Source: Udeniomyces pyricola (Eukaryota; Basidiomycota; Tremellomycetes; Cystofilobasidiales; Mrakiaceae). From it: a stretch of DNA of 64,000 nt. The stretch spans positions 1,282 through 65,281 of the forward strand of contig BCIK01000032.1 in NCBI GenBank assembly GCA_039545295.1, in the 5' to 3' direction. Each line of letters starts with the position of its first letter. The first letter of the stretch is position 1. A program made the position numbers and the translations under genes. The notes beneath the pieces were generated by a model. The model ran no database searches and was not told the DNA's origin. It worked only from the letters and a program-made list of their open reading frames with translations. Shown piece after piece: positions 1-10,738 of the stretch.

Positions 1-8
1 CCATCAAA

Positions 9-82
9 GATCGATTAGCTCAGTTGGTTAGAGCGTGGTGCTAATAACGCCAAGGTCTTGGGTTCGACCCCCACATTGATCA
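9..82 (+). tRNA. tRNA-Ile (anticodon AAT)
   Basis: A full cloverleaf can be drawn. The 7-bp acceptor stem (9-15 with 75-81) contains one G-T pair, the D arm is GCTC/GAGC, the anticodon loop is CTAATAA with anticodon AAT, and the T loop is TTCGACC. The T stem has one mismatched pair. AAT, read as IAU after deamination, is the normal eukaryotic nuclear isoleucine anticodon. It is the only member of the cluster on the + strand. No intron. Confidence 0.93.
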
Positions 83-194
83 CTCTTTTGCTTCGTTTTG
101 CTGTGCAGTCTACTGAGTCTACTGTGTGCACAATGGCCTCAAGGGCCGTCGGACCTGGCCGAACGAACAACACANCAAAAACATCAAAAGGTTG

Positions 195-266
195 AGGTCG
201 ATCTGGGAGTCGAACCCAGCTCCCCAGAATCAGAATCTGGTGTACTAGCCGATATACTAATCAACC
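195..266 (-). tRNA. tRNA-Gln (anticodon CTG)
   Basis: On the minus strand the acceptor stem GGTTGAT pairs with ATCGACC. The anticodon stem CCAGA/TCTGG encloses TTCTGAT, giving anticodon CTG, and the T arm is CTGGG/CCCAG around TTCGACT. The gene is 72 nt long without an intron. An N lies just outside the 5' end (267). Confidence 0.92.
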
Positions 267-324
267 NGAGATGATGTACAGCTCGCCATGCAGACCCACC
301 ATGCCAAACAAAACAAAAAAGGTG

Positions 325-415
325 TCTTCCCTCTGAGATTTGAACTCAGGACCTCAGGTGTTACAGCAGATGCATCCATTACAAACCCACGCGCTACCAG
401 CTGCGCTAAGGAAAG
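325..415 (-). tRNA. tRNA-Tyr (anticodon GTA) with intron
   Basis: Read on the minus strand, acceptor CTTTCCT pairs with AGGGAAG, giving the C1-G72 pair that is typical of eukaryotic tyrosine tRNA. The anticodon stem TGGGT/ACCTG is interrupted after TTGTAA, at position 37/38, by about 18 nt. This is the canonical place for a nuclear tRNA intron, and tRNA-Tyr almost always carries one. The T arm is CTGAG/CTCAG around TTCAAAT. The exact intron edge is ambiguous because GTAA recurs at both ends. Confidence 0.88.
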
Positions 416-532
416 GAGTTGATGGTGGTCGGGTGANGAGGTGGTTAGATGTACCCTAGCGCTCGATCATCACTCACCCTACGCAAACGCAAGCCGCACC
501 GACACATGCTCGAATCCAACCACAACAAAAAG

Positions 533-608
533 TTACTCCTCCACGCTTCGATCGTGGGACATTCGGGTTATGAGCCCGACACTCTAGACCAGGCTGAGTT
601 AAGGAGTA
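533..608 (-). tRNA. tRNA-Met, elongator (anticodon CAT)
   Basis: On the minus strand acceptor TACTCCT pairs with AGGAGTA, the anticodon stem TCGGG/CCCGA holds CTCATAA with anticodon CAT, and the T stem is CCACG/CGTGG. Initiator tRNA features are absent: the anticodon stem lacks three consecutive G-C pairs on the 3' side. The T loop reads ATCGAAG instead of the usual TTCGAAT, so base 54 is A. That is odd for a nuclear elongator tRNA. Confidence 0.82.
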
Positions 609-661
609 CGTTCTTGCCGTTCGGTCAAGATGGCATTGGTGATGCAAAAGAAAAAGCAAAA

Positions 662-756
662 AGCTGACTACAGGACTCGAACCTGTGCCCTCAAAGAGGA
701 GATGATGTTGAACGTCGAATTCTAATCAGCCGCATTAACCACTTTGCTAAGTCAGC
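662..756 (-). tRNA. tRNA-Ser (anticodon AGA), probably with a short intron
   Basis: A perfect acceptor stem GCTGACT/AGTCAGC and T arm ACAGG/CCTGT around TTCGAGT are visible on the minus strand. The loop TTAGAA gives AGA (serine), and a CCTC-TTT-GAGG hairpin before the T arm is the long variable arm of a class II tRNA. The 3' half of the anticodon stem fits best if about 13 nt after position 37 are an intron. Otherwise the variable region is enlarged. One anticodon-stem mismatch and a T discriminator (eukaryotic Ser usually has G) are abnormal, so a decayed copy is possible. Confidence 0.6.
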
Positions 757-787
757 GTTGGATGGGGTGGGTGGTGACAGAGCCGGT

Positions 788-820
788 CTAGTGATNAGCT
801 AGTGATGAGCTAGTGATGAG
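788..820. repeat. 11-bp tandem repeat, three copies
   Basis: The unit CTAGTGATGAG is repeated three times head to tail (788-798, 799-809, 810-820). The first copy contains an N. It sits just outside the tRNA cluster. Confidence 0.85.
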
Positions 821-844
821 CTTGGTGCACGGCAGATTATCGAT

Positions 845-898
845 CATCTTGCATCTTGCATCTTGCATCTTGCATCTTGCATCTTGCATCTTGCATCT
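845..898. repeat. 7-bp minisatellite (CATCTTG) x7.7
   Basis: Seven perfect copies of CATCTTG run from 845 to 893, followed by a partial copy. The reading frame through it repeats every 7 residues, but this is a by-product of the repeat and not evidence of coding. Confidence 0.95.
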
Positions 899-3800
899 GC
901 ATACGTCCGCAGCATAGGAACAAAGAACGATGACGATCATGTCGATCACATCCGTCACAAGCACGTGGTCGATTACTCCGCGCACGTGAGATCAGCATGG
1001 CGGCGGCGAGNCTGGCCCGGCCGGGGCGCGCGCCCGATCGTCGGCCGAGGAGGTTACATCACTGCAGGTGACGTCGTTTTTTTGTTCGACCCGTCCTTTT
1101 CGTGCAGTCTATGCCTTCTCAGTCGTGCTGTATGGATGCGGTCGATGTCGCTCGACAGTCTGACGGTAGGGAAAGTCGTTGCGCNTCAGATGGNAAAAGT
1201 GCGANATTGATCGGGATCGTGACCGTCGNGTNGAACNAGGATGGAGAGTGAAAAGNGCAGAGCAGGCGGAAAAGAGCGCTAGATTCGGCATGTTTTGCCA
1301 TTTATCTCGACCACTAACAATCGCATNCATNCACTTGAGCTTGTTACATNCGANNCAAGTGTACNNGTATCCAAGNCCAGAAAAGATTTCTACCAACTAG
1401 CGTACTTGTCGAGTTGAAGGGCAAAACGTCCCTCTCAAGCCCGCCCGAGTACCGTTTTCACCTGTTTTTGCCCCTTCACNCGNCAAATACGANGCCAACA
1501 GATATCGCNTCATCGTTTTCATCAACTTCAGCCCANTCCGCATCCNACGCGCCATCGACCGCCAAAACACGATTCTTGCATGATATAAAACACAACCGAT
1601 GTTGTCGAAACGACNGAACAGTCNANATGAANCCCGTTTTCNTCGTTCGCCTCGTAGCACCATACCGTCATCTCGCTGGAATGAACCCGGATCGACTTTC
1701 GGATGCGCTGATACTTGCCGAGCCCAAAACACTGCTCCCTCTCGCTCTGGCACACATACATCGAAACTTATTCACCATCAACCGGTCCAAAACCGGGCCG
1801 AGATCGGTCCAGAGGCGGTCCAGAGGGTGTCCTCTGCCGGGGTTGCCACTTTTATCTCATCCGATCGCTCTCAAACGCTCACAGAACGTCCGTATACGAT
1901 ATCGATCACGTTTGGTCGCATCGCCGCTGCCAGCGCATGCTTCCGTGGTGTCATCTGGCCCGATAAGTGGTGAGAACGATCTGCTGCGGATGCCCCTTTT
2001 TCACCCTTTTTTGCCCTTTTCTACCCCAAGAACGCATCGAATCTCGCCAAATATCGCTGATATACCATCACAAACATCATTCTCATCCATATATGGCCAC
2101 AGAACAGCACTAACGTGCGTATGAAATATCGTCACTCACCATCGGCTCATACCCATCCTTTACCCACCATTCACCCACCTTTACACCTCTCCATCACCCC
2201 CCGTCCATCCCCCCACCCAGCCCGGCCCACAGCCAGCCCAAAAAAATTTCATCACCCTNCCTCCGCCGGAACATACTCCCACGAGCGTTAAAAAAAAGCG
2301 AAAAAATTTCGCGATTACGACGGCGTTTTACAGAAAATGCAGGGCCACGACGATTCCAGGCATAACTTGGACGAAGAAGAAACGATCCGCACTTGGCCTT
2401 TTGGTCCAGGCAACATCGGTCGCAAAAAAAAAGAGGAGCTAGACCCGCCAGACGAGGCAGGTCCAGCTCAGTCCAGGGGCGTGTCGAGAAAGATGTGGGA
2501 GGAGGGGAGTCGGTGGGTCGAAGGCATTGCAAGAAACAAGAAAGAGACAGAGTCAGCAGATGGACGACAAAGTACGTGACAGCTGACCACAACATGGACG
2601 AGACGTAGTGGTACGTGGAAGGATGGATGGACTCAGTCACGCAAGGAAGCTAGACATACACAGGTGAGGCCATGATTGATGATACTGGTCCAGCACATGC
2701 CCGACGCGGCGCGAATAGGTTGATCCATAGGAGCTGGGTTTAAAAAAGTATGGATGGAAGCCAGGTTATGGCAGAGACCGGAGTCAGCTGAGGCGCTATG
2801 CTTGAGATGACTAAGACATGGAGGCAAAAGACAACAAGGCAAGACGTACGTATGAGAGTCAAGGACGCAACGCACCATCCATCATGATGCATAAGGGCTG
2901 AAGATGGAGCACATATGGACAATAGGAAGACCCGAGTCAGTACTTGAGTAGAGATATGACCAAGAGGTAGATGAGGTGTCGATGGGGCACAGAGGGACGG
3001 TTGGTGATGACCAGCCCGAAGGTAGATGAACGACAGACGTACACATGAATGAAGGTCGAGACATGATGAGCAGAACGACTTGAGCGAGTTGATTATGGAA
3101 GAGGGTTGTTAAGAGTGGCATAAGGATCAACACATGTACAGAGCTGGTTCCTGGTGAGAGTCGATATCGGAATGTGATCGAGGTGTACTCACAACAACTG
3201 GGCATCACGGTCATGTGGGGTCCAGGGCTGGGGATAGACACACGTCGAGGATAGTCGAGAATTGATGCATTGTCCATGTAGTAATGTAGCGACCGGGAAC
3301 ATACCAAAGCAGTGAAGAGGTTGAGGAAAAGCAGACAGCAGTGAGGTAAACGATGAAGGCCACGGCGGAGGGGTGCTCGCGCAAGTGGATCAGTCCGGGC
3401 CATGCGCACTCAATGTATATCGCAGAAGAACTGGGTGAAGTGTTGATCTGTCGTTGTGAGGAAGTGAGGCAGGAACGAGAGAAAGAGCGATGTGGTCAGC
3501 GACTGTAGAAGTACCCAGAGCCATACCGCAAAGATGCCGAAGGAACGAACGCAGCACGTCGAGGCATGACGCCGGTCACGTGTGCACTGTTGCTTGAGAT
3601 ACAACGTCGCACGGAGTCAATGCATGGGGAATGAGCCAAATGGATACGAGAAAAGATAAGTGTCATGTGTCTGGTAGCAAAAGAGGCGGAAGAAGCAGTG
3701 AGGGGGAAAGAGAAAGGAGGACAGAACTCACGCGTTGAAATGCACGTCGCTGTCTGCCCGATGGTCGACTGAGGCCTGACGCTGAGCGCGATGAGCAAAG

Positions 3801-5422
3801 AATGGTTAGCATGGGATGGACAGTCAGATGGATGACTCGAGGAAGGGTATGAGAAAACAAGATGGGGAGAATTGGACGGACTTGGCAGAGCAGAAGGGGA
3901 GCAGGCAGGTGGGCGTTGGAAAGTGCGAAAAGAAAAGCCGGCACTCTCGCCCGACTCGAAGCGTCGTTGCTGCAATCACGCGCGCCAGTCGGATTCAGCG
4001 CATGACCATCGATGACGCTCATCTTTCGGTGCTCTGATATCATCTCTCAGCAACATTCAAGTTGGATCGAAGGTACGAGCAGGAAGATATGGTCCAACAG
4101 CTGAAGATGGTATGCCATGATTCGTTATCAAATCATCGGAAGGAGAGGATTGAGCTTGAGACGGTCCGTGTTGAGCGGTGTTTCTCGGCCACGTGTCCTA
4201 ATTGATTGTCGGATGGCAGCCGCTAGCCAAGTCACTGCTCTCCCCCCAAAAAGTGTCGCGATTTTTGGCCCTTCGCCTCGAACACCTACCTATTCCTACC
4301 CTCAAGTTTTCTGCCCCCCCCCCCCCGGTTTGCCATACGCCTTGAGCCTTGCGTCCCACTCTAGTAGCTGCCTGTCGACCTCCACAACTCATTCACACAA
4401 CTTCTTCTGGTCCATCTCGTTGCTGAACAAGGACTAACGTCGCTCCGTGACATAGTTGCTGTACCGGCTGCGTCGAATTGGGCAACGACTCGGAGTTGTG
4501 CTTCTGTTCCATTATCGTCCTCCCGACTTGTCAGCCTCACGTGATTCAATGCCTATGTACAAACCTACCGCTCGTTCCAGGCAAGAAATGTCAATTCGAA
4601 CTCCTGTACTTTACTTCCGACGCAGACAACTGGATTGATTTAACACTATTGGCTGTAGGAACCTCGTGCCTTCGCGTCACTAGCAATTATGCATTTGGTG
4701 CTATCAGATTCGTGGTGTTCGGTCTGATTCAATTTCAGAACCAAACTGCATGCGTATGTGTGTGTATCGACTATCAATGCCAATACATACCGTGTCAATG
4801 TGTATCAAGCCCCGGCCGACCTTATCGTCACAATCGGTCACGAGGCAGTTTGCGCTGTGTGGTCTGGAAAGCACTGGCTCGGCAAGTATCTCGAAGAATT
4901 GCATCTACGCTTCGAGAAAACTGAGAAAAGGAACTCGACAATCTAGCAAACGTTGAAGGACATGGCCAGAGAGAAGCGACAGGCTAGGGGTATCTTAAAG
5001 AAAAGCGGAGAAGAGGAGAAAAAAAGGAAAGGAAAAGAAGGTAAACGTAACTGAAAAGAAAGGAGAGCAATACGTCCACTGAGAAATGAACAGCTCTCAG
5101 TCTCGGGAGAGGTGCAGAACAGGTATCCGGTCCGAGAGGGGACAGAGGAAGACGTGGGCGGATCACAGAGAAGAAGATATGCGTCCAAGCAATGGCGAGG
5201 GTCACCAAGCGACGACGTCCGAGCAGCGATCATTAAAGGAAGAGGAAGGGATAATAAGGCAGGCTAGCAAGCAACAAAAAAAAAACCCAAAACCCAGCAT
5301 GCGGCCGCACATGGATGACCTGAGGCTAGGCTGTCATGACGAGTAAGAGTGGGCAAGGGGAAGACCGGGACAACGCCTATCGAAGATGAAATGAATTGAT
5401 GGGACGTCCAGCTGGATGTCGT
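899..5422. other. 4.5-kb stretch without a supported gene
   Basis: The first part contains many isolated N bases, mostly 1010-1620. Open frames of up to 236 codons exist, but their translations show no family motif, are rich in S/P/R/H, and overlap in several frames. The minus strand of 3700-4000 is pyrimidine-rich like a promoter or 5' leader, and splice-like signals (for example GTGAGT on the minus strand near 3725) occur, so a poorly conserved or non-coding spliced transcript is possible. A run of 13 C lies near 4314. The segment after about 4950 is probably the 3' flank of the casein kinase gene. Confidence 0.6.
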
Positions 5423-8400
5423 CTAGCAACAGCAAAAGAATCGCTTGGCTCCCGAGCTTCGACCGTGCGCGCCGTCGTCCTGAAAGCCGCCGCCGTTCAG
5501 CGGGGTAGCCTGGGGAGTTGGCAGGGGTTGAGATGATTGCGGTCGGACGGGTTCCGGGGTAGCGTCGTAATAGGGGGCTTGAGCGGGAGACGACTCTGAA
5601 AAGATCACAAAAGGCGTGAGTATAAACAGACAGACAGCACGCTTAGTTTGTGTCGTACGGCCAGCAAAGACCCCGTCAGGCAACCATCGGGAAAAGAACT
5701 GGCAACGAACCATTTGCGAACGGATGGGCTTGCGAGCTTTGACGACGAGATTGTGGAAGTGGTCTGAGTATCAGTAACGAGTGTGAAGAGAGAACGTGAG
5801 CTGTCCGAATCAGACAGCAAGAATGAGCCCTTTTCATGTACGTACGACGGAGCTGAGACACCGACGATGGCCTGTGTAGAGCCGTTGACAGGCTGAGCCT
5901 GACCCGACTTGCGAATAGCAGACGTCCGGTTGGCAGCGTTGTTCGATGAAGCGTTGCGGACCAAGGCAGCTGTTATACATACGGGATGGATGTGGGTCAC
6001 ATGTAAGCCACTGGCCACAAGGGAGATCTGAGGAACGGCATCTGATGAAGTAAGAGATCAACGCTTACGAGAAGGAGCCCCGATACCACCTGGCGATGAC
6101 GACGCCTGGGCGGCCCTCTGGCGGTCACGTTCGGCACGATCTCGGTCGCGGTCCGTTCTGCTTCGATGCTGGCGACCGTCGGCCGCATTCGAGGCCTGAG
6201 CGAGGAGGTTGGAAGCCGACTAACAAAGAACAAGGCCATCCCAACAACAGCAGATCAGTTCCAGCTATCAAAAAAAAAAAAAGAAGAAATACCTTGAAAG
6301 GAGAAGAAGCAAGAGGAAAGGCAAAAGATGAAAGGGGAAAGAGGTGGGGGAAAGAGAGAGGGGCATATGACTAGGATAGCAAACGACACATACCGAGCTG
6401 GCTTCCCAACCCTTGCCTCCGTTGAGGAGCATCCAATCGTAGACCCCGTCCTCCACCTCGCCTACGTTCTTGAGCGCTTTCGTAAAGAGCTCACGGAGGA
6501 AGTCGTAGTCGGGCGTCTCCTCGAAGCCAAGCTTACGGACATAGTTTAGGTAGATAGCGAACTCCTCTGTTCGAAGGCAAATGTCGTTCGCGGCCAGGTC
6601 AGCAAAGGCAACAATGCAGAGCTGCACAGTTATAATCATGGGCAGAGAGTCTGAAGCGAACGCACCTGGGTAGCCCTCGACAAGCTCTTTTATCGGAGTC
6701 GACTGCTTCTTCTCTCCGATCTTCTCATACTTCTGCTTGTTGGTTGCTGCCTTGAGTCCCTGCCAAGGGAGGCCACTGCAAGAAAAAACAGAGACCAACA
6801 GTATACAGGTCAGAGAGGATGGACTATCGGTGACAAGGCGCCGAAACGGACGCCCTTCACGTCCAGCATACGTACACTGAGCCTCGAAGGAAGTAAAAGA
6901 AAACATGTCCCAGCGCCTCGAGGTCATCCCGTCTTGATTGCTCTGGTACAGGATGTAAGCAAGCCAAGCCGAGTTCACGTTAATCACGGCTCTGACGGCA
7001 GCCCGCAAGACCAAACAACGACCAATGGGAACGTACCTCGCCCGAGATGGGTGTTAATACTCATGTATCGCGCAGTACCACTCAAGCTCTTCCTCTCTCG
7101 ATAGGGAATGTGCTCTGATTGGCATGATGCCGAGTTGATCATGAAGAGAGAGTAGACGTTGAGTCACACGATAAGCACATCTACAGGATATCTGGCAAGA
7201 TTAATGGGAAAGAACCGGCACTAACGCTTCGTTTTGGGGTCCCGATACTGCTTGGCCATGCCAAAGTCAACAACGTGAACCGTGTTAGAACCCTTGGTCG
7301 CCGGTCTCCCAATGAGGAAGTTGTCGGGCTTGATGTCTCGGTAAATGAGGTTCTTTTCGTGAATCGTCTGGACTCGGGTCAACTGTAGCGCACGTACCAA
7401 TATGAGGAGGGTTAGGGCACGAAGAAGACATACATGCGTTAGTCATGGGCCGGCAACGCATCTCAGGGGCTATCTTTGAGTTAAGACAAGAACGAACCAT
7501 CTGCTTGGCCGTCATGACCACAGTCTTGATGCTGAACTTGCGACCGCACATGTCGAAGAGATCCTCGAGCGAGGGCCCAAGCAGATCAATGACCAGGATG
7601 TTGTGAAGGCCTTCATTACCAAAGTAGTAAACCTGAGGGATGCCGGCTGTAGAAGGCAATCAAGAAAACAGGAGAGTGTTCAGTATGCGAACGCTTAGTC
7701 AAGCCAAGCCAAACCAAGCCATGCGAGCTGCAAGGTAAACGTACGGCATCCACTCAAGATTTTGTAGCTCCGGTACTCGTCGCGCAACTGAGGGGCGTCC
7801 GACTTGCGAGGTTCCTGTTTGGGTTAAAAGCCAGCATCCATTGATAAGTCGAAAGGTATTTAACGGTATGCATAGTCCGCGAATACAGACGCACGAATTT
7901 AATGGCGACAGTCTGGGAGTTGAGAAGGTTCGTGCCTGTACGATGCGGCGCGATGACGAGGTAGAGATGGGGACGAAGAGGAGATGGGACGGTATTTAGG
8001 AAAAACGAAAAGGGGATTGAGCAATTGGACGCTAGCCAGCAGCAATAGGGGCGATCTCGTCGTGACAAGAAGGTGCAGAAGACAGGCACAGCAACAAGAA
8101 CAACATCTTGTGAGCGGTATGAGGTACAGGCTCGGACACTGGAGGTCAACGGGATATGTTCAACAAGCGTCTACAGGCGACGAATGTGTCCGGTGCGTCG
8201 CTGGCCTGGAAGACGCGAGCGGGCGGACGCCATGGTCGCTTCCTCGACGCGAGTTTGACAAGCAAGGGTGGTGCGTTCCGCAGAGCGGATACAGCAGTCG
8301 CATTGAGAGACAAGTATGATGTCTACGCAACCCCAGGAGGAGCACCAGGTTGTGTAGGAAGCGATGGCGAGTCACCGACGCATAGGAGGCTGGCTGGAAG

Positions 8401-8622
8401 AACGAGGCTGAGCAAGACGCCTGCTCCTCCTCGCCCGAGCCCGTCTTCTGGAATGGATGGCAAGGTGGGGAACGGGGGGGGGGGATGAAACAACGGACCT
8501 TCGAAGATGACACCAAAAGAACCCTCTCCGATCTTTTTGCCGACACGATAGTGGGTACCGACGACGTTGCTTGAGCTCGAGACGGAGCCTCCGGAGGAGT
8601 GAGAGACGTGCTGGGACGACAT
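5423..8622 (-). CDS. YCK2: Casein kinase I, Yck-type, C-terminally lipid-anchored
   Basis: Serine/threonine kinase of the CK1 family that acts at the plasma membrane and endomembranes. Thirteen exons join in frame to 489 codons: 8622-8499, 7935-7895, 7814-7745, 7646-7498, 7382-7226, 7114-7037, 6942-6876, 6775-6666, 6566-6394, 6219-6069, 5969-5846, 5763-5711, 5595-5423. The glycine loop [16 protein letters not shown] lysine, RDIKPDNFL catalytic loop, DFG (VDFGMAK), and the CK1 blocks GPSLEDLFD and [19 protein letters not shown] are all seen. The tail is Q/S/N/P-rich and ends FFCCC. A C-terminal cysteine pair is the palmitoylation anchor of yeast Yck1/2 (known). At the exon 7/8 junction the translation reads RGSVGLPWQ where the family has RGSLPWQ, so one splice site may be slightly off. 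The start is the ATG before [11 protein letters not shown]. The three exons encoding the tail are the least certain. Confidence 0.94.
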
Positions 8623-9540
8623 CGGTAAGAGGGGAGGAGGGGACGAAGGAACGGGAAGGAGAGCGGGGAAGGAACGCGAAGGGGGGCAAAAGCGGTGCGG
8701 GATTCGGCGAGAGACGCGCGACTAGAAACGGCGAGGAGAACGAGAGGAAAGTGGGAAAGCTTCCAAGTGGAGATGGCTTGCTGGGCAAGGGGGATGCGAC
8801 CAGGAAAGCGTTGAGGGTGAGGGAATGGAAGGTGAAGAGAGAACGAGAGGGGGTCGAGGTCGAGCGGGTGATCGGCCGGCGTTGGACGTTGAGGAAAGAG
8901 AGAGGGGGGGGGGGGGAAAGGAAGAGTTGGAAAAGGGTCGAGCTGAACGGGCAACAAGGAGGGAGGAGATCACTTGGAACTTGAGTGCAATGTGGCTCCG
9001 GGGGGAAGGAGGAAGGGTTAAGATGAGGACAAAAGAAGAAGAGGGAACGGAGGAGGGAGACGTTGAGTGAGGAGGCGCGTATGGGGAGGGAATCGAAAGG
9101 GAGGGGGGGGGAGGGGGAGGGCAGGAAAGGGATCTATGAGGGGACGACAAAGGCAAGACGATGAGAACAAATGAGATTGGGAAACAATTTACCAACGCAA
9201 ACCATATGCACAGCTATTTGCTTTTGTTATGTTTTATCTCATTTTCATTTTCATTTTCCATGTTTCTTGAGAGCCTAGACCCGTTGACATTCCATATTTC
9301 GGCCTTTCGATCATCCCATCCAACTTTTAATAAGCCACCCGAGGCAAGCGCCTGCAGCGTGTGGCAGCAAGACGAACAAGTCAGCAGTGAAGCGACGGCT
9401 GCTACGCTCCTCGTCGTTCCTCCTGCCCTCGTTGAGTCGTCCTCCCCCACATAGTATCATCATCCATCCACATCCCATATCCCCCCCTCCCTCATCACCC
9501 CGCCTTCACCCAACCAACCCTCCCATCAACCCGTCACATC
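8623..9540. promoter_or_regulatory. Divergent promoter region of CK1 (-) and TIM10 (+)
   Basis: Positions 8630-9160 are strongly purine-rich on the plus strand, so the CK1 leader side is CT-rich, as is common upstream of fungal housekeeping genes. Two G runs (about 8905-8914 and near 9103) occur. On the TIM10 side, 9440-9540 is C/T/A-rich. I see no separate gene; the open frames here are low-complexity S/P/R strings. Confidence 0.6.
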
Positions 9541-10412
9541 ATGGTCAGTCTATCCTCCTATCTGCCTCCAATCTCATCTAGCTACACGAATTAATCCCCT
9601 CTACCTCTCTCCCCTCTCTCTCTCATACACAGTCTTTCTTCGGTCGAGGCGCTCGTAAGCTTACTACTGGGCTACTGCTACGACCACTGCTACCACTCGC
9701 CTCGCGTCACTCTCACCCTTTCTCGCTCCCTCGCTCACGCTCGTTTCATGTTCACTCATTCTCCTAGCCAACCAAGGGTCCATAAATCCCCAGCAGATTG
9801 AGATGGCTGAGGCCGAACTTTCCATGATGTCCGAACCCTATTTCCTCTCTTTCTCTCTCAATGCCTTCTCCTCCTCACTTCGACCGACTGACTGAGAACA
9901 CTCTCATGTCCCATCCCTCCCTTTCTCTCACTTGACCCACCAGCTCCGACATCTTTGACCGACTTGTCCGATCGTGTCACACCAAGTGTATCTCCGACAG
10001 ATACGCCGAGGCCGATCTCAACAAGGGCGAGGGTGTTTGCGTTGACAGGTTCGTAGCGATCGTTCTGTCGCTTTCATGTACCAGCATGGCTTCTGCTACC
10101 TTGCTGTTGAACAATCCTAGCTTGTACCATAGCGTTCGTACTCATACACTGCTGCTTTTCTTTTTCTTTCCATTCTTTTCATTTGCCGGTTTAGGTGTGT
10201 TGCCAAGTTCTTCGAGGTCAACGCCAAGGTGAGGCCAGCCCCCTTTCCCCCTTCCATACTCGTCGTAACATCGCGACGATCTAAATGCTTCTCCTACTTC
10301 CCCCCCCCCCTCCCCACACTTGACGCTAACGATACTCTTATTTGTTCAGGTTGGAGAGCGTATGCAGGCCATGGGAGGTGCTGCTCAGCAGGGGGGCTCG
10401 TTTGGTCAATAA
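9541..10412 (+). CDS. TIM10: Mitochondrial intermembrane-space chaperone Tim10
   Basis: Small Tim chaperone that, with Tim9, carries hydrophobic inner-membrane precursors across the intermembrane space. Six exons (9541-9543, 9633-9654, 9768-9828, 9944-10048, 10195-10228, 10350-10412) join to 95 residues. The twin CX3C motifs are CHTKC and CVDRC, inside the family pattern IFDRLVRSCHTKC...LNKGEGVCVDRCVAKFFEVN. The length matches the family (about 90 residues). The first exon is only the ATG, followed at once by the intron donor GTCAGT. This start is chosen because MSFFGRG continues directly into the conserved region and resembles yeast MSFLGFG. Convergent with PFS2 downstream. Confidence 0.95.
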
Positions 10413-10738
10413 TTGGTATGTCAGACAGTACGCTTACCCACTTGTTTCGGACCGACGCAAGGCCTTTTCGTTCTCAAGCTGATCAATCGACTCACGCTCA
10501 TGTGTATGTACGTGCGGGTGTGTGCATGTTTGTGTTACTCTCGATCTGTTGCGTGCAGCCTGTACTTTGAATAGAAGATGTATCCAATTTCAAGCCAACG
10601 AACCTATCGCTTTCAGTTCTGGTTTTGCAAGACAGTTCTGCTGATGTCTCGAGGCCGCATTCCTAACTAATCGATACGTTGGCAACGCTCGCAACTGTGC
10701 GCAAAAGGATCGCTCATCGTTACAATTGACCATTGACA
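10413..10738. other. Convergent 3' flanks of TIM10 and PFS2
   Basis: 326 bp between two convergent stop codons. It is rich in TGT/GTGTATG steps around 10500-10550. No gene is seen; it presumably holds both polyadenylation regions. Confidence 0.5.

Noticed and set aside
845..985. Repetitive minus-strand peptide with the unit CKMQDAR
   Set aside because: It is a direct product of the 7-bp minisatellite and has no start context or coding signal.
1414..2124. 236-codon plus-strand frame
   Set aside because: It contains several N bases, has no family motif, and overlaps other frames of similar composition.
2882..3975. Long minus-strand frames with splice-like borders
   Set aside because: The translations are S/H/R/P-rich without conserved blocks, and no set of exons could be joined into a convincing protein.
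4478..4924. 148-codon plus-strand frame
   Set aside because: It begins with TTG, not ATG, and shows no recognisable domain.
8160..8957. Long minus-strand frames of S/P/R composition upstream of CK1
   Set aside because: They arise from purine-rich promoter DNA and overlap CK1 exon 1 in another frame.
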